A stretch of DNA of 64,000 nucleotides from Camelus bactrianus (taxonomy: Eukaryota; Chordata; Mammalia; Artiodactyla; Camelidae): the NCBI RefSeq assembly GCF_048773025.1, contig NC_133557.1, forward strand, positions 11,238,001-11,302,000. Direction: 5' to 3'. The notes beneath the pieces were generated by a model that saw nothing but the letters and a program-made list of their open reading frames with translations, was not told the origin of the DNA and did no database searches. Numbering within the stretch: the first letter of the stretch is position 1; the number at the start of each line of letters is the position of its first letter. Positions 55,216 to 64,000 of the stretch are shown in pieces. The position numbers were made by a program, and so were the translations under genes.

Positions 55216-56049
55216 GGCTGGAAGCTCAGTCTGGCTGGTAGTGAGCTGTCCCTGTCCTATACGTCAGGCAGCCTCTCCTTTCATACATCATTAGCCCCCT
55301 AAACTGTTCCAAACTTGGGAAATGTGAAAGTCGAATGAGGAGAGATTTACACAAGGGGGTGTGTGAGTGTGTGTGTGTGTGCGAGGTGTTGAAGGAGGGC
55401 AACCAGTTCCCAGGGGGCTAAAGCTGCTTAAACTCTCCTGACACTGTGGGTACCGTTCCCGCATCCCGTAAGCATTCTCTGTCCTTGCGACTAAGACAAC
55501 TGAACACTGACAGTGTTTTTCCATTTCTTTGTCCGTTTCTGGTTCACTCTCTGTCTCCCCAGGAGAATGTCCCAGGAGGGCAGGGGGCAGTCTGTTTGCT
55601 CCCTGCTATGTCCAAAGCACCCAGAACTGTGTCCGCACACAGAGGGTGTATGTGTAGTCCAGTTAGCTGACTGCCCCACTGACTGCTGACTGCATCTGAC
55701 TGTCCCACCAGACCTGAGTTATTAAAGAGAATGAAGGAGTCGGGAGAAATACTGGGGACAGAGCCCTAAAACTGCATGAGTCCCCACACACAGGAAAGTC
55801 TCACGCTCCAGGCGTAGGCATCTTCCTGGTCCTGCCCTGGGCTGCTGCTGAGGCTTCCATCACCATCCTGAGCTTAGAGGACAGGGGTAGGGTCGGGTGG
55901 GGCCAAGCCCTGAGAGTCTGTCTCTGAAAATGTCCATTTGTGGGGAGATGAGGCTGAAGCCCTGAGTCCCCCCAAACTGAGGCTTCCCATTCCCTCACTT
56001 CCCTTAGAATCAAAGCACCTGGTCCAGCACAAGCACTGTGGCCAGGCTT

Positions 56050-56650
56050 AGATCACAAAATGGCTATTGCCACAATGGCCCCTCTTATGTCAAGGAAGCC
56101 TTTCTGGTTCTCTCTCTCCTGGGGTCCCTTAACCTGTCTGCTTATACAGACAAGTCCCCACCCCAGACTCACTGTTTCCAAAACCTACCTCCTTTCTTTG
56201 CCCCTCCAACTGGAAAGCCTTCTTCTCCTAACCCACCACGTCAGCCTCTTTTCATCAGCCCAGACCAAAAGCCACCATGAAACCTTCTCTGAACTATCCC
56301 CCTCCCCAATCAGGCAGTGCACCTCCTCCAGGCTGTTGGCAACTGTCACCTTCAAGACGGGTGTGGACCAAGCTTCCTGCTCTACCATCTGACACCCTCT
56401 GCCTGTGTGCCACACATTGGCCTCCGTCACAGACCTCCCAGCTGGGCCCGGGCTCACTGCCATTACAGCACAATCGCGCTGTCTGGGTTTCCCTTTGCTA
56501 GAGCACTTACTTACCGGGGCCCAGCTGGCCGCCACCTCATCGCGTGCTCCTGCATTGGTGGGAAATCTCAGTGCTCAGCCCTCTGCCCACATTGACTCTC
56601 CTGCGACCCAATGCCTGTCCTTTCTGTCACTTTAACTGTGACAGGACAGA
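56050..56650 (+). repeat. L2-type LINE fragment, sense
   Basis: 'catgaaaccttctctgaactatccccctcc', 'gcagtgcacctcctccaggctg' and 'gagctaggagtctggtg' are consistent with a diverged L2-type 3' region. The boundaries are loose. Confidence 0.4.
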
Positions 56651-58599
56651 TCTGTTCTTTGTTCCCCCACCCCTCCCAGAGCTAGGAGTCTGGTGTAGTC
56701 AGGATTGTTTGCCTTTACTCTAATCTATTTCTGTCCCACAAAAGAGGAATTATACCTGCAAGTTTTCAATACAGATTTCTTTTTTCCTTTTCCTGGTGGT
56801 TCCAGGACTAGCGTGACCAAGCTTTTATTTCAGCTATTAACCTTGTCCCCTGGCAGTGTTCCCCCGGAATCCTGACTTGGTGGGGGCTGTGGCCCAGCTC
56901 TGGGAAAGGAATGAGCTTCCCTCCACTCCTTTGTTCTCTGTCCAACCTGTATTTACTCATCTTCAAGCCATTTCATGGGGTTGTTTGCTGAACAAAACAC
57001 GAAGTAAATGGTAAAGGTCACCTCTGATGATAAAATCAATAATAGGCATTGTTACCATTTTGGTGCATTTCCTTCCAGTCTTTTTTCTAGCTGGAAAGAA
57101 TACTTTTAATAAACACACACACACACATGTGCTTTGACCCCTAGCAGAGAGCAGTCATTTTTCCCTCGCAGAAGCCGCTCTGCCCCGGTGACTCAGTTCA
57201 GCAGCCCGTATCTCTCAGACAGGAGACAGAATCCAGTCCAATGCATGTCCCTGCTCCAGGGTCACCCTCCCCCAACCCCCGGGCCTGCACGGTGGGGGAC
57301 AGACATGCCCTGCTGTCCTCGGTGAGAGATTTGGAGGAGGGACCATAGCTGTCTCCTAAGAAATGTCTTCACAGATCTTCCTCCTTTACCCTCTTCACCC
57401 TTTTGTAACCTCCATCTGGATCAGAAGCCCCCACAAGACGGACCCAAGAGCTGTGCCTGTGGCTCTTGGTCACCAGCTTGCACTGTGGTCTGGCCCCTCC
57501 CCTTGGTTTATAGCATCCATAGAACTGTGGAGCCTCAGACAACACTTGAGTTTTCGGAGTCAAATAGACATTAGTGAGGACACTCACGAATGGGCAGCGG
57601 TCAGGCAGCTTCCACAGGTCAGATACTGCCTCTGAACGGGGCCTTAACGGTCAGTAATGTTAATACTTCAATCATGATAACAGTATTTCCCGTTTACTAA
57701 ATTCTCAGATACTCCAAGCATTTCAGTTTATCTTCTGTGACCCTGAAAACAGTCCCGTTTTACAACTGAGGGAAAAGAAGCTCCCAAGGAAGCCGTTTTC
57801 CCACAGCCGCACATCTGATAAGCCCAAGAGCAGGGATCAACCCATGTCTGTTGGATTCCAGACGCTTCCCGGGCCCTGCTGCCCAGACAGGGCAGGAGAG
57901 CGTTTTCAGAGGGGTGGCTGAGGCCTTCCAGGAGAAGGACATAGCAGATGAGGCCGAGACAAAGAGGCCCTGAGCAGTCCCAGGGCTGGGGTGTTGAGCA
58001 GCACTGAGGGCAGGGCGGTGCAGACCCATGGTTCCCAAATGCGCGGGGCCTGCAGGGGCACCGGGCCTGCGGGGGCACCGGGCCTGCTGACCCCAGCGAG
58101 CGTGTCAGATCCAAGAGGCAGAAAGCGGGAGCTACTGCGGGCCCAGGCCCTGGCACTGGCTCAGGCCTCCCACACAGGTGCATTGTCCATGGGCAGCAGC
58201 ATAACCAGCTGAAGAGCCCAGGAGAAGGCGCTTACCTCTCTGGAGATGTACTCAAGGACTGGCAGGGTCCCTCCAGCAGGACTCTGGCTCCAGAAGCATT
58301 TCAAGTGGGCACTTTGCAGACATGGCAGGACGGCCTGCGCTCTTGCCTTATTCCTTCTGACAGCTCCAGGAGAGGGGGGCGGCCAGCGCCTGGCCGTGCA
58401 CTGGATGGCCCCGTGCCCCTCACTGTCCCGTCTTATCCCCCTGCACATGAGACAGGACTCAGCAAGGGCCCACCTGGCTCTGAACCACAATCCCAGCTTC
58501 TAGACTGAAGTCAGGCAGCAAGGATGATTCCAGATTATGCCAAAAGGCCCTGTTTGGGTCCTCCTCCCTGATACCAACCTGGAGTCCCTGGGGGAGGAC

Positions 58600-58720
58600 A
58601 GTGCAGTGAAGAGCTCTTGGTCTGGACTGGACAATAAACTCAATCCCAGCTCTGGAATCCTGAGGCATGGACCTTGAGCAAGTCACTCACCTCTCTGGGC
58701 CTCAGATACACGGGGGAAAT
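58600..58720 (+). repeat. MIR SINE
   Basis: 'gagctcttggtctggactggacaataaactcaatcccagctctggaatcctg', 'accttgagcaagtcactcacctctctgggcctcag'. Confidence 0.7.
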
Positions 58721-58919
58721 TCAAGGCTGCTGACACCCCACTCTGGGTGACTGCAGGTTAAGGGAGCCAAGTTCTGCACCTAGGCAGCGGGTGAGAGGGG
58801 TCCTGTGGGCCTATTCATTTGTCCCCTCGGTTCACGGTCATTATTCATTCTTTCCACAAATAATCCCTGAGATTCCTGGAGGCACAGGCAAGGCCAAGTT
58901 GGTGTTAATTGTTGCAGAA

Positions 58920-59125
58920 TGAATGACTAAGAGCACGTGCTAAGTCCTGGGTGAGCACACACCTCAGTGCATGCTCTCAGCAGCCTGTGAGGGAAGTGCT
59001 ACCATTATCCCCATTTCACAGATGAGAAACTGAGACTCAGAGAGGTTAGGGAATGTGCCCCGGGTCACACAGTGTGGAGATAGTGGAGCCAGGACTCAAA
59101 CTCAGTCTATCCCAGGACCCCCTGT
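58920..59125 (-). repeat. MIR SINE, antisense
   Basis: 'accattatccccatttcacagatgagaaactgagactcagagaggttagggaatgtgccccgggtcacacag', then 'gtggagccaggactcaaactcag'. One of the best-preserved MIRs in the window. Confidence 0.8.
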
Positions 59126-59546
59126 GTCTGCCAGGCCACAGGGACGTCCTTAGATAGGTTTTGAATCATTGCTCTGCTGTTTGCTGATGCCTCCATGGTA
59201 AAAACAGGGTAACAGCACTGACGCTGGTGGAAATAAGACTCCACTGATAACACTGGAGTGACACCTGGTGCTTAATACGCTGTCACTGCTCCAGTTCTCA
59301 TCACTGTCCCCATGGGAGTGGCTGCCCAGGAGGCAGGGAGCCCCTTGCACAGGCCACAATGAGCCTGGTCCAGCTCCCTGCCACGTGCCCAGTGCCCCAC
59401 CCACCCCTCAGGTCAGCCAGATCCTCCTTTCCCCAAACCACAGGAAGCTGGAGTCCCAAGGCTGATTCCGGCCAGGACTGTGGTTCACCAATAGCCACAA
59501 ATATTTACCTTGGAGACCTCAGCCCAAATGCAGAGGGTGGGCAGGA

Positions 59547-59616
59547 TATAAGTCTGGACTTCCAGATAAACTTCACAGATGAGGAGAGCAGCGGGCCGAG
59601 GACTCCGTGTGTCCAG
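59547..59616 (+). promoter_or_regulatory. BPIFB1: Candidate BPIFB1 TATA box and non-coding exon 1
   Basis: TATAAG at 59547-59552 is followed about 65 bp later by a donor TCCAG/GTAAAG at 59616/59617. This is the same spacing style as the BPIFA1 promoter (TATA to donor about 80 bp). It is 2.3 kb upstream of the acceptor of the BPIFB1 exon that holds ATG, and on the right strand. The exon end 'cgaggactccgtgtgtccag' would join to 'gttctgccacctgctgcc' (61937). Transcription start would be near 59577. This is inference from signals and position. Confidence 0.45.
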
Positions 59617-59809
59617 GTAAAGATGTAGGGAAAGAACTGGAGGCCTATGTCATCAGGAAGGGTCTTAGCTGGAGACAACTGTGGGGGTCAGGTCGGAGCA
59701 GGAGGGAGGCTTGGCCCTGGGGTAAGGCCCCTCAGTCCATGAGGACCCTCTGAGGGTCAGGACCGGGCGTAGAGAGGTACCCAGCTCCAGGGCCCAGAAG
59801 ACCAAAGAG

Positions 59810-60270
59810 CAGTGATGAAGGAATTGGACAGGCTGAGTCTTTTTCCCTGGCCTCATCCCGATGACAGAAGCCCACTCTGCACACACCAGTTGCTCTGTGC
59901 CCAGCCCTGTGTTGTGGTGATTCTGGGGATAAGAAGCATCGGGGCAGTCCTGGCCCTCAAGCCCTCAAGAAACTCCTTTACGAGACAATGTGGTCCAGGC
60001 TGTGCTCAAGGAAAGCCCAGGGACAATATGGTGGAGGACAGTCAGGGAAGGCTTCCTGAAAGAGGTGATATGTTGGTTAAGAAGCTGAGTAGAAGTTGGC
60101 TGGACAAAGGAAGGGAGAAAGGTATTCTATACAAAGAGAACAGCATACACAAAGGCCAAGAAGTGAGAAGCCACGTGTGCAGGGGGTTGGTGGGGAGGGT
60201 TTATGGTGATTGGATGTGCAGAGGAGATAATTTTCCACAAGAGGGGGTGCTACTCTCCTCTTGGTTCCCT
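59810..60270 (-). repeat. L2 LINE, antisense
   Basis: 'gtcagggaaggcttcctgaaagaggtgatatgttggttaagaagctgag', 'cagcatacacaaaggccaagaagtgagaag' is the antisense L2 body. Confidence 0.55.
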
Positions 60271-60664
60271 GAGTGCCCCTGATCAGAGGAGGACAGAAGG
60301 GTGTGAGAAAATAATGGAGGAAAAATAGAATTAAGGTAATTGAAAGAAAAAGGTTATGGCTTGGGGATGGGGGGTTTCCCAGGTAAAAGAGCTGGATGCA
60401 GGTGTCACCTCAGTCTTCTGGCTTTGACTGCAAGGCGGTTCCCTCTGACCCCAGTACTAGCAATAAAAACTGTCATAATCACAGCAGCAAGTAGTGAGGG
60501 CAGGCATCCAACTCAGGTCTGTCTGACTTCCAGGTCCATGATTTTCTCTTCCACCCTTGGGTTTCCTGACAGAGAAGAGGGGTCCTGTGATTTGACTGGG
60601 GTTCCCATGGCCCAGACCTCCATCAGGGTCACATTCCCTCCTTCTTGCTGGTGTCCCAGAGACC

Positions 60665-60800
60665 ATTCATTCATTTAGCAACCATTTATTTATTAAATAC
60701 CTACTAGACCAGGTGCTAGGGATACAGTGGGGAGCAGGTAGACCCAACCCTTCTTTCCGGAGCTCATGGCCTGGTCAGGGAGGCAGATATTGAATTGTTC
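60665..60800 (-). repeat. L2 tail, antisense
   Basis: 'cattcattcatttagcaaccatttatttattaaatacctactagaccaggtgctagggatacagtggggagcagg', 'ggagctcatggcctggtc'. Confidence 0.75.
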
Positions 60801-61309
60801 TTGCCAGCGCCTCAAAGAGCCCACCCTGTTCAGCCCACGGAAGATGCACATCATTCCACATTTGTCTTTGGCAACAGGAAGCCCATGTGCTAAGCCAGGC
60901 AAGGGCTCAGGTCTCTGGGTCAGCATCCTCCATCTCTCCGAGCAAGAAAGTCCACAGGTGGCAGAAGCTTCCATGGGGGCTTGAAGGCAGAGCCAGGGTG
61001 CAAGCTGGGAAGCTCAGGACGAGGTTACAGCCGCTGGTGTCCCATCCCCTGGAGAAGACAGAGCAGCCCAGGGGCCAGAGTACCCTAAGCTCCTCTCCCA
61101 GGAGCCACCCATGGGCCTCTCACCTCTCTTTGCCTTCCTCTCCCTGGCTCCTAGCAGCCACCCACTCCCTCTGCAGGCCCCTTCCTGAGTTTCTTGGATT
61201 AAGCAAAGCCCTCTGAGTCCTACCTGAATTCTCATCTCTCTCCTGCTTCCAAACTTCCTGTCCTGGGCATGCACCAGCCACCAGGGCAACACTTCTCCAG
61301 GGTCTGTGG

Positions 61310-61560
61310 CTGCAGGAAAGGGAAAGTTTGACAGAGAAAGGGATGCAGAGGTAGAGTTTTAAAGAACAAGTAGGAGTTCGGCAGGCAGGGGACGAAGGGG
61401 GCAAGCACTACGGGAAGCAGGCAGAGCAAGGGCAAAGGCAGCGGGAGTGAACAGGGATGTTCTGGGAGCTCCAAGCAGCTTGCAGTGACTGGAACTTTAC
61501 AGAGCAAAAGGGAGAAGGCAGGAAGTGAAGCTGGCTGGGGTGGGAGGGTTTGAGTGCCAC
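61310..61560 (-). repeat. L2-like antisense fragment
   Basis: 'gcaagcactacgggaagcaggcagagcaagggcaaaggcagcgggagtgaacagggatg' resembles the antisense L2 body. It is directly followed by MIR antisense at 61660-61810 ('agataagaaaactgaagcacagagagattacg'). Confidence 0.45.
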
Positions 61561-61978
61561 AGTGACAGGGTCGGGGAAATCAGCAGCAGAAGTGTTTTGT
61601 CTTGAGCACTGATAGTGGGGATCCTTCAAGAAAATAACATGTTTTCCAAAAGCTTGCCATTTGAAAGGCACTGTGCTAAACGCTTTCTAGATACGAACTC
61701 ATTTAATCCCAACTTTATAAGTGGAGTTATGACGCACATTTGCCAGATAAGAAAACTGAAGCACAGAGAGATTACGTTGATTGTCTAAGGACAGAGGCCC
61801 AGTTGGGCTCCAGAGCCCACTCTCTTCACCATCTCACTAAACAGCCTCTCCTGGACCCCACGCCCCCGTCATCAGACCTGGTGGGCCTGGCCAGGCCTCT
61901 CTGCCCGGCTAACTGGGCCCTCTGTGCTCACCTCAGGTTCTGCCACCTGCTGCCTGCTACTGACCAACCCTCAGGAAG

Positions 61979-62093
61979 ATGGCCAGCCCACGAACCTTCA
62001 TCTTCCTCTGTGGTTTGATGGCAGCCAACTTGGTGGGAGCCAACTTCAGCCCTCCTGCGGTTCTCAGCCTCAGCCCAGAAGTCATCAAAGAAA
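61979..62093 (+). CDS. BPIFB1: BPIFB1 (LPLUNC1), first coding exon only
   Basis: The ATG at 61979 opens [23 protein letters not shown], then [15 protein letters not shown], with a phase-1 donor GAAA/GTAAGT at 62093/62094. Human BPIFB1 begins MAGPWTFTLLCGLL and continues SPTAVLILGPKVIKE, so the match is clear. Residues 1-21 are the signal peptide. The exon acceptor is probably at 61936 (CTCAG/GTTCTG); a second AG lies at 61974. The full protein (about 480 aa in human, two BPI-fold domains) is secreted by airway goblet cells and submucosal glands and binds lipopolysaccharide. I did not find the second coding exon before the window ends, so only the first 38 or so codons are present. Confidence 0.9.
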
Positions 62094-62439
62094 GTAAGTC
62101 TTGGCCACCCTGGCCTCACCACCATAAGGCAAGGGGGCAGGTGGAGCAAAGGAGGAAGGGAGCTCCCCATCAGTGGGAGTGTGCAAGGCCCACTGGGATC
62201 CCAGATCCTGGGTGAGACTTGATTGGGTAAGTTACAAAGACTGGGAGTGTCTTTGATCAAGAGTCCACGACTCCAAGGTCCCCTTCTTCTTAAATTCCAT
62301 GATTTCAAAACCCACTACTCTGTGGTTCCCTGGTCTGTGGAAGGGGTGTGTGGCCTCCGAATGTGACGGTGCAACTACCTCTCTGCCCACTCTTGCTTAA
62401 ACCCCATTGCCAGAGCACCTTCTCTGAGTTAGACCCAGG

Positions 62440-62610
62440 GCGCAAGTAGTCGTCAGAGCAAAGCCCCTCGGCTGGGAGTCTGGCTGCCTGGCCCTGGCAC
62501 AGCCTTATCCCACTCCAGCTCTGTGGCCCTGGCAAGTCTCCAAGCCTTGGTTTCCTCCTATAGAAGAGGGCCTTCCTCCCCGGGTTGCTGGAATCACCCA
62601 GTAGGACAGG
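62440..62610 (+). repeat. MIR SINE
   Basis: 'gctgggagtctggctgcctggccctggcacagccttatcccactccagctctgtggccctggcaagtctccaagccttggtttcctcc', in BPIFB1 intron 2 by the predicted exon numbering. Confidence 0.6.
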
Positions 62611-62667
62611 AAGTGACAAGAGCTTAATGACCTCTCCAGCTGAACTTCTCAGTCTCATCACGACTGA

Positions 62668-62824
62668 TCTTGTGGGCCAAATACGTCTTTATTGTGGTGG
62701 GCTGTCCTGTGCATGTCCTTCCTGTGTTTAGCAGCATCCTGGGCCCAGCTGTGACCACCAATAATGTCCCCATACATTGCCAAATGTCTCCCAGGGGACA
62801 CTGCCTCAGTTGAGAACCAGTGCT
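62668..62824 (-). mobile_element. MER5A-type hAT-Charlie DNA transposon
   Basis: Reverse complement of the MER5A consensus as I recall it: the right end reads 'ttgagaaccagtgct' (terminal CAGTGGTTCTCAA), with 'ccaaatgtctcccaggggac' and 'agcagcatcctgggc' inside and 'gggctgtcctgtgcatgt' near the left. About 157 bp. Non-autonomous, no coding capacity. Confidence 0.85.
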
Positions 62825-62829
62825 CCAGT

Positions 62830-64000
62830 GTTGTCCCTTGAGAGGGAACGAACCAGTCAGCTCCGGAGGGACTGAAGCACGTAGAGCCCAACCCTCTGCG
62901 TGCAGTGGGCCCCGGCTGTGGCTGGATGGGCAGGGCCGGGCCAGGTCCTGCAGGGCCAGACAGGCATTGTAGCCAGAGGAACTATCCCCAAGTAGGGATG
63001 GGGAGCAGAGAGGTCTGGGTGCTGGGCGGGGAGGCAGAAGTACCCCAGGCCAACACTGAATTGCAAGCACGTGGAATTTCAGCCAGAAGGAGCTTGGAGA
63101 GGAGCAGCCAGTCAGGTTCCCCGAGCCACAGAGTCTGAGTTGAGAGTGTGCCAGTGGGGGGATTTCAGGCAATCCCGGGAAACACATGCAGGAGATGGGA
63201 AGCAACCCAGGTAAGGGCAAGCCAGTTACCACCGCAAGCTGAAGCTCAGTCCGACTGGGCATCTGCGTTATTCATGGCCAGGCAGGAGGCAGAAACCATG
63301 CAGTGAGCCCAACAGATGGGTTTGTTTAAAGAACTATTAGCAAGAATTGGAATAATGGGAAATTGGCTAAGGAGGAAAAAAGAGAGAATTCCAAAGGATA
63401 CCCTAGGGATTGGGACACAGCAGGGGGCTCAAATCCATGTACAGAAGAAACCTGAGGGGAGAATCCTCCCCAGACCTCGTGGAAGAAGAGGGGTTGAAGC
63501 CCCCTGAGCTGGCCTGGGTCAGAGCCAGTTCACGGTTGGCAGGCTGAGGCCAGCTGGCAGAGAATAGCCTACCGGGGAGCCAATGGAATTCTCTGGGAAG
63601 CAGACCCAGGAGGAAGGGATTGCTCTTGACTCCTTGGGATGCTGTCTCTGGCAAACTGCCTGGAAGGGAGCTGGGGTGCCCGCAGTCACTAGCTGCCCAT
63701 GGGAGTGCTGCTCGACTTGCAGCCGGGAGCCCTGGGAGGTGACACCACTGGAGTCTGGCAAGAGGAGCACACCAGCGCCAAGAGGGGAAGCTCCTTCCTC
63801 CTCCATGTCCCCCCACTGACAGGACTTAACACTGCACCAGCCGGGCAAAGAGGATGTTTACAGGGACGAGCTCCATTGTCACAGGGCAGACAAAAAAGCT
63901 AGCTTTGTCAATGAGAATCAATAACACACAGGGACTCTGGGACATAGTGGGGGACACACACAACTGAATCATCCTGCCCAAGAGTTGAGGGAGCTGGGGT
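62830..64000 (+). other. BPIFB1 intron sequence to the window end
   Basis: No coding exon recognised. The expected second BPIFB1 coding exon (a KLTQELKDHN-like start) is not seen. Open frames here on the minus strand look fortuitous. Confidence 0.5.

Noticed and set aside
62624-63262. 212-codon open frame on the minus strand
   Set aside because: It overlaps the MER5A element and BPIFB1 intron sequence, and no domain or exon partner is seen.

Overview
This is mammalian nuclear DNA. A tRNA-derived SINE of the kind typical of camelids (30582-30740), together with abundant L1, L2, MIR, MaLR and ERVL repeats, points to a camelid (camel, alpaca or relative). The species call is inference from repeat style. 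All genes lie on the + strand and belong to the BPI-fold (BPIF/PLUNC) cluster that lies on human chromosome 20q11. Their order matches the human one: BPIFA4, BPIFA3, BPIFA1, BPIFB1.

Layout. 1-8.9 kb: a complete seven-exon coding region for a latherin-like BPIFA4 (219 aa). 9-18.7 kb: intergenic, with L2, a hAT-like element, an old ERVL internal remnant and an ERVL-class LTR. 18.8-27.3 kb: complete BPIFA3 (238 aa), with a large old L1 in intron 1 that carries an inserted MaLR LTR. 27.3-33.1 kb: intergenic, with L1 tails and the SINE. 33.2-40.1 kb: BPIFA1/SPLUNC1 (245 aa) with TATA box, non-coding first exon, seven introns within the coding region and a 3' UTR exon. 40.1-59.5 kb: repeat-rich intergenic DNA with several L1s, an internally reduced ERV, ERVL pol remnants, a palindromic MITE and an RPL12 processed pseudogene split in two by an L1. 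59.5-64 kb: the start of BPIFB1 (probable promoter and first exon, and the first coding exon with the signal peptide). The rest of BPIFB1 lies beyond the window.

The three complete genes share one exon plan: the same intron phases (1,2,2,2,0,1), a 150-nt fourth coding exon and a 64-nt sixth coding exon in each. They encode secreted, single BPI-fold-domain proteins with one conserved disulfide pair. These act at mucosal and secretory surfaces as surfactants, antimicrobial or anti-biofilm factors and, for BPIFA1, an airway ion-channel regulator. I saw no prokaryotic features, no CRISPR and no novel multigene system. The most notable content is the intact latherin-like gene, which is a pseudogene in humans, and the altered N-terminus of BPIFA1.
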